From the NCBI GenBank assembly GCA_964373925.1, contig CAYJWS010000020.1, forward strand, positions 1 through 18,660: 18,660 bases of DNA. Reading direction: 5' to 3'. Origin of the DNA: CAYJWS01 sp964373925 (GTDB lineage Bacteria; Patescibacteriota; Patescibacteriia; Buchananbacterales; GWA2-38-13). The notes beneath the pieces were generated by a model. The model was not told where the DNA came from and made no database searches. It was given only the letters and a program-made list of their open reading frames with translations. Below are positions 1 to 8,113 of the stretch, piece by piece; the stretch's first letter is position 1; every line of letters begins with the position of its first letter. A program made the position numbers and the translations under genes.

Positions 1-2166
1 AGCTTTTGCCTCGGATACAAATGGTACAATCGCTGACGGAGAAAGCAACATCTCTTTTATAAAAACGCTTGGCTTTTTCTTCTGCGTGCCGCCATAACTT
101 TTCGCGCCCGTAAAATAGAGCCCAATCTTTGCGCGCGTGCACGCCACATACATAAGCCTTCTTTCTTCTTGAAGGTGGATATCGCCGGTTGGAATAATTT
201 CCTTTACTAGCGCGTTTGGAATCTCTATGGGCTCTTTTCTCTCGGTTGTGGGAAAACGCCTGTCAACAAGATTCGTGATAAAAACGTATTTGAATTCCAG
301 CCCTTTTGCCGCGTGTATGGTCATAACCTTCACCGAATCCGGCCCCTCTACTTCCGGCTCCGTGTCAAGCGAGCCTTCCTCGCCCGCTTCTATCTCCAAT
401 TCCATGATATGTAAAAAATTTTTAACGCCTGGATCATGCGTCTTTGCTTCGTACTCCGATATTTTTCTATAAAACTGATTGAGGTAGCTTAGTGCGAGCT
501 GCGCGTTTTGTGATTCAACGCGAGTAATTTCTTTTAAATAGCCGGATTCTTCCAAAAAAAGGAGAAGAAGCTCTTTCACCGATTTTTCGCCGATCATCTT
601 CGTATGCTTCTCTATAAGGCTCGTCACCCTCTGCGCTTTTTTTATTGTTTCCTCGTTTATTCCCTCAAGCGTCTGTGCGCGCGAGAGTATTTGATAGAGT
701 GATCTCCCCTTTCTCTTTGCCCAATAATTAAAATTAATAAGCTCTCTTTGGGTAAACTGAAATATCGGAAGGCTCACAATCCTAAAAAGCGCTGGGCTTT
801 CGTGATAATTGTCCAAGAGCTTGAGATACGAGAGCATATCCAAAATAATCGGCTTGTTATATAAGCCTCTTGACGCGACATACTGGTATGGAATATTATT
901 TTGAGACAATCCGTAGTTAAAAATATCAGCGTGGGAATTGGCACGAACAAGTATCGCGAAATCAGACCACGAAACATCGGCATTGTTTGTTTTGAGCTCA
1001 AGGATCTTTGATATGACCGCTTTCATCTCGTCCTCGTGAGTCGCGAGTTCAAGATATTCAATTATTGCGCTTGCAGTATTTTGCGCGATAAGCTTTTTGG
1101 AAAAATTTTTCTCGTTGTTCAGCGTCACCTCAAGGCGGTTGGGATTATTGTGCTGTATAAAATTATAAGAAATATCTAAAATATTTTGGCACGAGCGGTA
1201 ATTTTTTATCAGGTAGGCTTGTTGGGCATTGGGAAAATCTTTTTTAAACTGCAAAATATTGCTCACCGAGGCTCCTCTGAATTTATAGATTGATTGGTCA
1301 TCATCACCGCATACCGTAAGATTATTTTTTGGCATGGACAAGAGCTTGATGAGCTCATACTGCGCCCAGTTTGTGTCTTGAAATTCGTCAACCAAGATAT
1401 ATTTGAATTGGCTCCTAAACTTCGCCAAAATTTTCGGTCTTTCGCGAAAAAGCTTGAAACAATAATTTATCAAATCTCCAAAATCAAGGGAGTTATTCTC
1501 CAATAAAAGCTCTTGGTATGAGTGATACGCGTCCGCAACTTCTTGGATTTTTTTTATTTCCTGCGCCCCAATCTCGCGAATTTCCTTCTCGGTAAGCTTA
1601 TCTCGCTCATCTTCCGAGAGAATCCGCGAAAAAAAATGCGCCGAGTCCGAGTTCAAACGCAAACCCTCCGCGTATTCAAGATATTCTCGCGGAGTAATAG
1701 CCTCGTCTTTCAGCCGTGAAAAATGCTTCAAAAGCGCGTGAAGGAATTTTGTGGGATTGCCCAATGGCCTATAATAATCGAGCTTCAACCTTGAAATATT
1801 ATTATACAAAAGTATCCACTGCTCCGTTTGGTTCAAAAGCTTAAAAGCGTTGGAAAGCCCTATATCAATGCCATATGACTCCAAAATCCTCTGGGAAAAT
1901 GAATGAAAGGTGTGCGCCCACATATCAACATAGCCGTACGGAAGAAGCTCATCAAGCCTCTGGCGCATTTCCTGCGACGCCTTGTCCGTAAACGTCAAAG
2001 CCAAAATTTCATCGCTTTTCGCGCGCTTGGAATCTATAAGATGAGATATTCTCTGCGTAATCACTGTTGTTTTTCCAGTGCCTGCCCCCGCTACAATCAA
2101 AAGCGGGCCTTCTTTAAACGTCGCGGCCTCAAGCTGTTGTGGATTTAAATTTTTCAACAATTGCAT
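1..2166 (-). CDS. UvrD/PcrA-family superfamily 1 DNA helicase (3' end cut off by window edge)
   Basis: ATP-dependent 3'-5' helicase of the UvrD/Rep/PcrA family, expected to unwind DNA in excision repair and replication restart. The reading frame is open from an ATG at 2166 to the window edge (722 codons) and has all the family motifs: the N-terminal Q-motif region NPQQLEAA, Walker A GAGTGKTT (residues 27-34), TFTDKA, DEFQDTN (about 259-265; the family more often has DEYQDTN), GDDDQSIYKFRGA, KNYRS, VMTIHAAKGLEF, and EERRLMYVACTRAK (about 665-678). The 2A/2B region is present. The C-terminus is missing, so it cannot be told whether a PD-(D/E)XK nuclease domain follows, as in some relatives. No Shine-Dalgarno precedes the ATG. 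The call as a UvrD-like helicase is firm; the choice between UvrD, PcrA and Rep is not, so no symbol is given. Confidence 0.95.
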   Translation of the reverse strand, partial: MQLLKNLNPQQLEAATFKEGPLLIVAGAGTGKTTVITQRISHLIDSKRAKSDEILALTFTDKASQEMRQRLDELLPYGYVDMWAHTFHSFSQRILESYGIDIGLSNAFKLLNQTEQWILLYNNISRLKLDYYRPLGNPTKFLHALLKHFSRLKDEAITPREYLEYAEGLRLNSDSAHFFSRILSEDERDKLTEKEIREIGAQEIKKIQEVADAYHSYQELLLENNSLDFGDLINYCFKLFRERPKILAKFRSQFKYILVDEFQDTNWAQYELIKLLSMPKNNLTVCGDDDQSIYKFRGASVSNILQFKKDFPNAQQAYLIKNYRSCQNILDISYNFIQHNNPNRLEVTLNNEKNFSKKLIAQNTASAIIEYLELATHEDEMKAVISKILELKTNNADVSWSDFAILVRANSHADIFNYGLSQNNIPYQYVASRGLYNKPIILDMLSYLKLLDNYHESPALFRIVSLPIFQFTQRELINFNYWAKRKGRSLYQILSRAQTLEGINEETIKKAQRVTSLIEKHTKMIGEKSVKELLLLFLEESGYLKEITRVESQNAQLALSYLNQFYRKISEYEAKTHDPGVKNFLHIMELEIEAGEEGSLDTEPEVEGPDSVKVMTIHAAKGLEFKYVFITNLVDRRFPTTERKEPIEIPNALVKEIIPTGDIHLQEERRLMYVACTRAKIGLYFTGAKSYGGTQKKKPSVFIKEMLLSPSAIVPFVSEAKA

Positions 2167-2195
2167 TGGGATGTAATAAAAAATTTTAAATAATT

Positions 2196-2227
2196 TTGGA
2201 AATTGGAAATTAGGAATTAGAAATTTA
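2196..2227. repeat. AT-rich stutter repeat in the uvrD-like leader
   Basis: Variants of the word GGAAATT/GGAATTA recur about every 7-10 nt (TTGGAAATTGGAAATTAGG, then AATTAGAAATTT). It lies between the helicase start codon and its putative promoter. From memory, similar stutters flank four-helix-bundle genes in related genomes, so it may be a scar, but only one arm is present here. Confidence 0.6.
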
Positions 2228-2238
2228 AAAGTATAACT

Positions 2239-2266
2239 ATTGTATCATAAAGGCATAAGATTACAA
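2239..2266 (-). promoter_or_regulatory. Putative promoter of the uvrD-like gene
   Basis: On the minus strand, TTGTAA (2266-2261) and TACAAT (2244-2239) are separated by 16 nt. The start codon is about 70 nt further on. The -35 overlaps the U-tract of the terminator of the upstream NYN gene. Judged by eye only. Confidence 0.4.
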
Positions 2267-2293
2267 AAAAAGCCCCAAAATTAATTTGGGGCT
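2265..2293 (-). terminator. Rho-independent terminator of the NYN-domain gene
   Basis: A 9-bp stem (AGCCCCAAA at 2271-2279 pairing with TTTGGGGCT at 2285-2293), 5-nt loop, followed on the minus strand by a run of seven T. It lies just beyond the stop codon of the gene at 2316-3383. Confidence 0.85.
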
Positions 2294-2315
2294 TCAACAT
2301 ATTTTTAGAAATTTT

Positions 2316-3383
2316 TTATGCGCTTTCGCCCGTGACAAGATTATGGGTAGAAAGCCTTGTCTCTCGCGGTTCTCTCACAAGCCAAAAATCAAGATCGCAA
2401 TACATATGCGTGGCAACATAGAGGTCTCGAGACATGGCGCTAGAAAAGGCCGCTACCATGGTTTTTTTGCCAAGGATACGCGCCTCGGTTATAACTTGAT
2501 GGAAGATCCTATCGCCTGATATAACGCAGAATACATCAATATGATTTTTAAGGCGATGAAGCTCTTTTCGCGCCCGTTCGATTATGACGTCGTCTGTAGG
2601 GTTAAAGCTTCTGGATTTCGACTGCACTCGCACAAAATTATATCCCTTGTTCTGCCAAGATGTATACAGATCAATGAAAGCATGATTAAAAAAATCAAAA
2701 ATATAAACCAAGCTTTCATCTTGAAATGTTTCCTGTCTGCGAATAGGGGCATTGTGTTGGCAGACAAGATCAACTATGGTCTCAAGACTCGCCTCTGCCC
2801 TGTTTTCTTGAATGCTTTTATATAAATTTTGAAAATCTACGAAAATAAGCATTCTTTGAGGCTTTTGCGCATCATGAATCTGCCAGACTATTCTTCTTAA
2901 TGACCGAAGGTCACTTTCAATCGCCCTAACCCTATCCGTATCAACAAATTTGCCGATAAAGCGTGAAAGTTTTTCATCATCAATATAGTTTGCGCGAAAT
3001 GTTTTTGGCGTTTCATTAAGATACACGGGCAGATACCACGGCCCATGAGGATTCATGCCTTCTAGTCTTAGCAATTCTTGCTCAACGGGATACGACCCTG
3101 GAAAACATGGTTTCCATAGATCACCCACTGATCCTATATAATCACTTTCCATAACACGAAACCCTTGATTTCCAATTTTAACTGTTCTTTCGTCGGATGT
3201 AGATTCTATTGCTTTTTTTCGCCTAAAAAAAACCCATTGAGACTCGGGTATTGTCTCGCGAAATGACGATGCCAATAGTGGCTCAGGCGGCGCAATAATA
3301 TGCGGCTCTATGTTTAAATCTTTGACAACACTATCCATCATTGTAGTTTCGACAACTTCCCCTGCTATTTCATTGACTTCCAT
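2316..3383 (-). CDS. NYN-domain (LabA/PIN-like) putative ribonuclease with unknown N-terminal half
   Basis: A 355-aa protein. Residues about 178-330 look like an NYN domain, a PIN-like metal-dependent nuclease fold: MLIFVDFQNLY supplies the first Asp (D183), TDDVIIERA the second (D264/D265), and VISGDRIFHQVI the third (D291) in the family's SGD position, before a strand-helix repeat (GKKTMVAAF). Family members are thought to cleave RNA, but no substrate can be inferred. Residues 1-165 match nothing I recognise; a central stretch is rich in aromatic residues and Pro (GSVGDLWKPCFPGSYP, NPHGPWYLPVY). The ATG at 3383 is supported by AAGGAG six bases upstream, one of the few good SDs in the window. 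The gene stands alone, with its own promoter and terminator. Confidence 0.8.
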   Translation of the reverse strand: MEVNEIAGEVVETTMMDSVVKDLNIEPHIIAPPEPLLASSFRETIPESQWVFFRRKKAIESTSDERTVKIGNQGFRVMESDYIGSVGDLWKPCFPGSYPVEQELLRLEGMNPHGPWYLPVYLNETPKTFRANYIDDEKLSRFIGKFVDTDRVRAIESDLRSLRRIVWQIHDAQKPQRMLIFVDFQNLYKSIQENRAEASLETIVDLVCQHNAPIRRQETFQDESLVYIFDFFNHAFIDLYTSWQNKGYNFVRVQSKSRSFNPTDDVIIERARKELHRLKNHIDVFCVISGDRIFHQVITEARILGKKTMVAAFSSAMSRDLYVATHMYCDLDFWLVREPRETRLSTHNLVTGESA

Positions 3384-3451
3384 AAAAAACTCCTTGTAAA
3401 AGAACGAATGTTTAAATTCTTACATAATAATCTTCCAAAATGCACCATGCT

Positions 3452-3481
3452 ATCATATCATGTTTTATTATATTTTGTCAA
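3452..3481 (-). promoter_or_regulatory. Promoter of the NYN-domain gene
   Basis: Minus-strand TTGACA (3481-3476), 18-nt spacer ending in TGA, then TATGAT (3457-3452), giving a consensus -35 and an extended -10. The leader would be about 60 nt, ending in the AAGGAG SD. Confidence 0.65.
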
Positions 3482-3641
3482 TATTATTTCAACCTAAAAT
3501 ATATTCTTATTATTTTAAGCAACATATATCAAATTTTTAAGACAAAATGAATGAAATTATTTACAGAAAAAAAGCAGAAGAATATCTGCTCTTTAATTTA
3601 TTTCTTGAGGCCAAAAGACGCAAAAACGATGTAATCCATTT

Positions 3642-6600
3642 TTATTGACGTGTTTTTGATCGACAATCTTCGCTTACAACAATAGTGACCAAATCGGATC
3701 CTGCAATATTTTCATTATCCGTGCCAGTAACCTTTAAATTTATTATCGCATCAGTATTCGGCACAATAAATGTTGGATTTACCAAGCTAGAATTAGATAG
3801 TGTATTAGGTATTCCTGCAGGAACTGTACTCACTACTGTCCAAAGGAATGTTAATGGGGGTCCGCCGTCCGGATCATAGCTTTTAGTGGCGTCAAGCTGC
3901 ACTACTTGTTTTCTAAAAGCAAATATTACTTTTCCCGTTTTTGTATTAAAAGGAGTGCTCACCCTTACAACAGGCGGCTTTTTGGGCACGCAGTCTGGAT
4001 CATCGGCGTCAGTATTGCCATCACAATCATTATCTGCGCCATCAGTACAATTTGTTTCTACGGATATTGGAATACCCTTACAGACTTTTGCGCCATCGCA
4101 CTTGTCGTTTTGCGTACAGGAATCTAAATCATTGCATACCACCGTATTTGCTCTTGGAGACCAGTCGTCTGTTCTAACAACAGTATTGCATTCTTGGCAA
4201 GGATAATCTTTATTTACAGCCGCTGTCCCCCTAACAGTCCCCTGGCTCACACACTGATTGCTAATCTTGCAATAATCTGCCTTAAGAGCAGAAGCAGAAC
4301 AAACTCCAGTCGCGGGAATGCACGCTTCATCGGTACAAGACAAGCCATCAGTGCAGACTTTTGCAGTTCCTTGGCATGTGGCATCTGCTCTGCATGCATC
4401 GCTTGTTGTACAAAGACTCCCGTCTGAGCATGTATTGCTTATATCAGTCGTAATAACACATCCAGTTGCCGCATTTGCAGAAGCGCTCGCGGGATTGCAC
4501 ACTTCATCCGTGCACTCTTTTGAGTCATTGCAGAGCGCGTCATTTGCTATTCCTCCGCAAACACCGCCAGCGCATTGGTCTGTATTTGTGCAGGATTTTC
4601 CGTCATTGCACGCGGAAACATCCGGATCATTTAACGTGCAATTTTCAGCTGCTTCACTGCATGACTCTTTGCAGTTTGCGTCTCCATCAGGACCAGAACA
4701 TGGATTTCCGGCATGTGTTGTGCATGCGCCAGCATTGCAGGTGTCTGCTCCGTTGCAATATAATGTATCATCGCATGAAGTTCCCGAAAGGGGTGTATGT
4801 ACACATCCACCGCCCGCATCGCATGAATCAGCCGTGCAAACATTGCCATCATCACAACTTAGGCCTGGACCGCCACAAGTCCCTGCACTGCAGGTATCTG
4901 GCGTGGTACAGCTATTTCCGTCATTGCATACGGCTCCATTATTGTCATTTCCTGTACAGCTGTCTGTGGCTTCAACGCATACTTCTGAACAATCACTATC
5001 ACCGTCGCCCGTTGGACCCGGGCAAGGATTTCCTGTGCTACCACATACGCCGGAAGCATTACACGTATCGGTGAGCGTGCAATAGAGACCATCGTTGCAG
5101 ACGGAGCCGGTGGTATCATTAGACGTACATGCGTCAGCGGCTTCATTACACGTTTCCGAACAGTCACTATCACCATCAGGACCTGGGCAAGGATTTCCTG
5201 TGCTACCACATACGCCGGAAGCATTACACGTATCGGTGAGCGTGCAATAGAGACCATCGTTGCAGACGGAGCCGGTGGTATCATTAGACGTACATGCGTC
5301 AGCGGCTTCATTACACGTTTCCGAACAGTCACTATCACCATCAGGACCTGGGCAAGGATTGCTTGAGGATAAACAGGCGCCAGCGCTGCATGTTTCAGCG
5401 CCATTGCAAAACAAAGTATCAGCGCATGAAGAGCCGGGGGTTTTGTTTGAGTACGAACTATTGCTTGTCGCAGAAATGCATTCTTTGCATATATTTGAAG
5501 GATCATCATCGCCTTCATTAAAACATGTTGGCGTTCCGCTAACAGTAATTAAACATTTTAGCGCCTGTGTAGTATGTGTTAAAATGTATCCCATATTATC
5601 TGGTGGAGGCAAATCTGTGCATGTATCAGTGGTACATGCCAAACCATCATTAAAACCAGGGGGATTTCCTCCGCCTGTACAAGCGCCACTACTACAAGTA
5701 TCATAGGTACACCCATTGCCATCAAGCGCACACACTGTGCCGTTTACGCTTGACGTCCAAACACTTGGAGTAGCAGGATTGCACGAACTGCAAGTATTGC
5801 CCAACTGCGTTTCGCCGCTATTATAGCACGTTCCGCCAATCAAACACTTGGTTGCTGATATAGGGTTTGAGCACGTATGCGTTGTTGCGCTCGTAGAGGT
5901 ACAATTGTTATCGGTGCACGAGTAGGTGTCAACGCAATTAGGCGGAACACTGGCTTTATTAGTGCATGTCTTATCGGCATTGCATGTATCATACGTGCAT
6001 CCATTAACATCTATATCGCTGCATTCAGTCCCAACAACCTTTGCCGTGCCATCGCATGTAGACTTGCCAGAGCCATTGTCTTTGCAGGCATCAGGTGTTG
6101 TACAGTCTAAGCTGTCATTACATCCTGTGCCAATTGGATCTCCAAATGATTGGCTACATTCAGTAGCTGTTAGGGCCGCATTGCATACATAGGTGCCGCT
6201 TAAAGCGCATGTGCCAAACCCTGCCGTGCAAACCCTGCCCAAGTCATCAAACCCGCCATCTTTCCATGTTTCATCAATTTGCGCGAGATCAATACCATCG
6301 CTGTGATCTGGATCAGAGCAATTATTGTCAAGCCCGTCACATTGTTCAGCGTTGCCTGGCTCTATATATTGGTTGCTATCTTCACAATCCGTGCCTCCGT
6401 ACACAGTCGCGACAACCCCATCGTTATCGTGATCCGTTGACTGGTATCCACCAAACTCGGCTATATTAGTATATTTATCATAAAAAGCGGCTTGATAGAT
6501 GGTTCCTTTAAAAAAATTTGCGGAGCTAGATCCCTCTCCTTGATAGCTTGCAAACCTTAGAGCGGGCTTAACTGCCGTAGTTTCAGTCATCCAATTTGAA

Positions 6601-7358
6601 ACAGAAGCTCCTGCTGGACCAGCACTTCCACTGCTACCAAAGCTAGTATAGGGCGAGACACTGATGATTTCAACATCAAATCTATTGATTGCTAAGTCGT
6701 ATGAAAATCCAACTTTATAAATAACTCCGGCAGTAAGCGTATCTGCATATCTATAAATCTCTTGGCCAGCCGTGCCGGAACCCGCGCTAGGATCTATTCT
6801 CATAATAAAAACAATATCGTCTCCTTGCTGTTCAATTGAAAAATTTTTTTCAGGTGGAGTACCTGCCAATGCAATAATTGGCGCGCTTTGAGTTATATTT
6901 GCAGGGCTAAACCACACCTCAACGCTAAATTGATTTGAAGCTTTTATAGCAGATGATATTTTTGTATCCAGTGAACCAATGCTTGTCAGATAGCTTGGGC
7001 CGACATTTGCAGTTTGCAATCCATTATTGCCAAGCCCCGGAACCCAGCGCAAGGTCCATTGAGTGCATGTAGAGCACCAAAAAGCTCCACTCATTGAAAT
7101 GTTTAAAGGTGGGGGGCCGGTTGCTACACTGAAATTTGGATCATTTGATTTATCGCTAATAACGACTCCAGCATCTTCAACAAAGGGTAAAAATTCAATA
7201 AGGGAAGAAGCGCCGGTAAGCAAATGGCTTGCAAGGGCTGATTTTTCCATAATTACAAAATATGAAAAAAATACAATAAGTATTAAAAAAATCCTCACAG
7301 AATATGTAATATAAAAATTACTCAATTTCAAAGCTTTTATTTTTTTATTTTTATGCAT
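3642..7358 (-). CDS. Large secreted Cys-rich MopE-like protein with LamG-like and PKD-like domains
   Basis: A 1238-aa predicted exported surface protein. The basic N-terminus (MHKNKKIK), hydrophobic core (residues 22-36) and ALA-S site near 43 look like a signal peptide. Residues about 125-300 resemble a LamG/concanavalin-like beta-sandwich (SVEVWFSPANI, GVIYKVGFSYD). Residues 308-346 hold a MopE-type metal-binding motif (DHDNDGV...GTDC...CDGLDNNC). Residues about 375-1080 are a long array of Cys-rich modules of the type CNDGLYCTLTDTCNASGVCG, likely disulfide-bonded. A second MopE-like motif (CTDGADNDCDGNTDADDPDC) sits at about 1103-1123, then a PKD/Ig-like domain (LDATKSYDPDGGPPLTFLW). Two 55-aa modules near 670-779 are identical. 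No sortase or membrane anchor is visible at the C-terminus. No SD precedes the ATG. Adhesion or metal binding is plausible but unproven. Confidence 0.85.
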   Translation of the reverse strand: MHKNKKIKALKLSNFYITYSVRIFLILIVFFSYFVIMEKSALASHLLTGASSLIEFLPFVEDAGVVISDKSNDPNFSVATGPPPLNISMSGAFWCSTCTQWTLRWVPGLGNNGLQTANVGPSYLTSIGSLDTKISSAIKASNQFSVEVWFSPANITQSAPIIALAGTPPEKNFSIEQQGDDIVFIMRIDPSAGSGTAGQEIYRYADTLTAGVIYKVGFSYDLAINRFDVEIISVSPYTSFGSSGSAGPAGASVSNWMTETTAVKPALRFASYQGEGSSSANFFKGTIYQAAFYDKYTNIAEFGGYQSTDHDNDGVVATVYGGTDCEDSNQYIEPGNAEQCDGLDNNCSDPDHSDGIDLAQIDETWKDGGFDDLGRVCTAGFGTCALSGTYVCNAALTATECSQSFGDPIGTGCNDSLDCTTPDACKDNGSGKSTCDGTAKVVGTECSDIDVNGCTYDTCNADKTCTNKASVPPNCVDTYSCTDNNCTSTSATTHTCSNPISATKCLIGGTCYNSGETQLGNTCSSCNPATPSVWTSSVNGTVCALDGNGCTYDTCSSGACTGGGNPPGFNDGLACTTDTCTDLPPPDNMGYILTHTTQALKCLITVSGTPTCFNEGDDDPSNICKECISATSNSSYSNKTPGSSCADTLFCNGAETCSAGACLSSSNPCPGPDGDSDCSETCNEAADACTSNDTTGSVCNDGLYCTLTDTCNASGVCGSTGNPCPGPDGDSDCSETCNEAADACTSNDTTGSVCNDGLYCTLTDTCNASGVCGSTGNPCPGPTGDGDSDCSEVCVEATDSCTGNDNNGAVCNDGNSCTTPDTCSAGTCGGPGLSCDDGNVCTADSCDAGGGCVHTPLSGTSCDDTLYCNGADTCNAGACTTHAGNPCSGPDGDANCKESCSEAAENCTLNDPDVSACNDGKSCTNTDQCAGGVCGGIANDALCNDSKECTDEVCNPASASANAATGCVITTDISNTCSDGSLCTTSDACRADATCQGTAKVCTDGLSCTDEACIPATGVCSASALKADYCKISNQCVSQGTVRGTAAVNKDYPCQECNTVVRTDDWSPRANTVVCNDLDSCTQNDKCDGAKVCKGIPISVETNCTDGADNDCDGNTDADDPDCVPKKPPVVRVSTPFNTKTGKVIFAFRKQVVQLDATKSYDPDGGPPLTFLWTVVSTVPAGIPNTLSNSSLVNPTFIVPNTDAIINLKVTGTDNENIAGSDLVTIVVSEDCRSKTRQ
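5021..5350 (-). repeat. Perfect 165-nt tandem duplication inside the Cys-rich gene
   Basis: The words GGCAAGGATT at 5021, 5186 and 5351 show an exact 165-nt period. Copies 5021-5185 and 5186-5350 are identical at every base I compared, encoding two identical 55-residue modules that begin CPGPDGDSDCSETC. Neighbouring modules are only diverged relatives, so this copy is recent or homogenised. Confidence 0.9.
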
Positions 7359-7394
7359 AATTTTGATATTTGACTTTTATTTTTCGTTTTTATA

Positions 7395-7403
7395 ATTATA
7401 CCA
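7395..7403 (-). promoter_or_regulatory. Extended -10 promoter of the Cys-rich surface protein gene
   Basis: The minus strand reads TGG-TATAAT 37 nt before the ATG at 7358. The TGn extension is present; no good -35 is seen. It is divergent from the promoter at 7466-7494. Confidence 0.55.
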
Positions 7404-7465
7404 TACTTTGAAAAATTTTTCTTTTTTAAATAAAATCTTATCCACACCTATAAATATTGTAAAAC

Positions 7466-7494
7466 TTGACAAAAAATATTAAATATGTTATATT
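7466..7494 (+). promoter_or_regulatory. Strong promoter of the 69-aa orphan gene
   Basis: TTGACA (7466-7471), 17-nt spacer ending in TGT, and TATATT (7489-7494): near-consensus -35, optimal spacing and a TGn extended -10. Transcription would start near 7501, giving a leader of about 47 nt. Confidence 0.75.
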
Positions 7495-7547
7495 TTAAAT
7501 ATAGTTTTTCTTCCTTTTCCCCCTCTTTTATTAAGGAAGGAGTTACT

Positions 7548-7757
7548 ATGGCGGTTCTTTTAAACTCTGGCGTTGCCAGCCCAAAGCATCTGGACCCCGA
7601 CGTCCAGGAAAGCTTCAAGAAGCTACAAGGGCGTCACCAAATGGTGACAACCACATTGTGCTCTTGCGGCACAACGGTTCCCGAAGATGACGAGCATTGC
7701 GCTCGCTACCTCCAGGAGCTGGAGGTCCACAACTTTGTTGTGGATCGGATGCTGTAG
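7548..7757 (+). CDS. GC-rich 69-aa hypothetical protein with a Cys/His cluster
   Basis: Not recognised. Start chosen at ATG 7548, five bases after AAGGAAGGAG; the same frame opens at 7485 but that ATG lies at the -10 of the promoter. The 69-aa product is soluble-looking, with C38-x-C40 and H50-C51 (LCSCGTTVPEDDEHC), which could form a single metal site, and a likely helical tail (ARYLQELEVHNFVVDRML). Base composition stands out: the codons favour G/C in third position (GAC, GTC, CTG, CAG) and the ORF is clearly richer in GC than its AT-rich neighbours. Strong promoter, consensus SD and tight terminator make it a self-contained unit expected to be well expressed. A recent transfer or a highly expressed gene with optimised codons are both possible. 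Confidence 0.75.
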   Translation: MAVLLNSGVASPKHLDPDVQESFKKLQGRHQMVTTTLCSCGTTVPEDDEHCARYLQELEVHNFVVDRML

Positions 7758-7770
7758 GATCCTACGGCAC

Positions 7771-7812
7771 AAAAAAGCCGCCTTGATTTTTTCAAGAGCG
7801 GCTTTTCTTTTT
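7771..7812 (+). terminator. Rho-independent terminator after the 69-aa orphan
   Basis: Stem AAAAGCCGC / GCGGCTTTT extended by CTTGA / TCAAG past a bulged base, T-rich loop, then TTTTCTTTTTC. A separate 12-bp palindrome GTAGGATCCTAC (7754-7765) overlaps the stop codon. Confidence 0.85.
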
Positions 7813-7902
7813 CTATATTTGAAAAAAATCTCAACAAAACACCGCCCCTGATTCTCTTCAAAGACGTTTTTCTATTTTAATCTCTTCGGGTCTAATTCCC
7901 CA

Positions 7903-7964
7903 ACAGCTTGCTGTGTATCAATAGATTATTCCACTTTGATACCCCGTCAGCTTGCTGCGGGGTA
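7903..7964. repeat. Paired hairpins sharing CAGCTTGCTG
   Basis: In the gene-free stretch 7813-8026, ACAGC-TT-GCTGT (7903-7914) is followed by a larger hairpin, TACCCCG...CGGGGTA (7940-7964), whose inner part is again CAGC-TT-GCTG. GTATCA (7915-7920) and TGATAC (7937-7942 and 7971-7976) add further inverted words. It looks like a degenerate palindromic intergenic repeat; no ORF or other signal was seen in this stretch. Confidence 0.6.
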
Positions 7965-8026
7965 GTTTAATGATACATTTCAAAAACCAATCTAAAATTT
8001 AAAAAACTTAAAAACCCAAGCAAACC

Positions 8027-8058
8027 TCGTCATTTTAAGCGATAGCATTATACGACGA
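8027..8058. promoter_or_regulatory. Upstream imperfect palindrome of cassette 1 (candidate operator)
   Basis: TCGTCATTTTAAGC, loop GATA, GCATTATACGACGA: 10 of 14 positions pair and the four mismatches fall at every second position. It covers the -35 region of the promoter whose -10 is at 8072-8077, so a protein bound here would block transcription of the PaaX/Cas2-like gene. Confidence 0.6.
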
Positions 8059-8071
8059 TATTATTTTTTGG

Positions 8072-8077
8072 TATAAT
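8072..8077 (+). promoter_or_regulatory. -10 element (TATAAT) of PaaX/Cas2-like gene 1
   Basis: Consensus TATAAT 36 nt before the ATG. No good -35 is seen; that region lies in the palindrome at 8027-8058. Confidence 0.5.
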
Positions 8078-8113
8078 GATAATATTATATAAAATAACTT
8101 AAAAAATAAATGT

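Noticed and set aside
1294..2148. Several short plus-strand frames opposite the helicase gene
   Set aside because: Low-complexity shadows of the minus-strand helicase, which has every family motif in order.
4318..5085. Long plus-strand open frames opposite the Cys-rich gene (also 4466-5074, 5260-5706)
   Set aside because: They mirror the repetitive Cys/Thr/Asp codons of the real minus-strand gene, have biased His/Ser/Leu composition and no SD or domain.
5021..5350. CRISPR-like or satellite repeat
   Set aside because: The 165-nt period is a multiple of three and encodes intact Cys-rich modules; there are no spacers.
4859..5518. 219-aa minus-strand open frame with internal repeats
   Set aside because: Same strand, alternative frame of the 165-nt repeats; the repetition comes from the real gene.
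7485..7547. Upstream in-frame ATG extending the 69-aa orphan
   Set aside because: It lies at the -10 region of the promoter, while the ATG at 7548 has a consensus SD.
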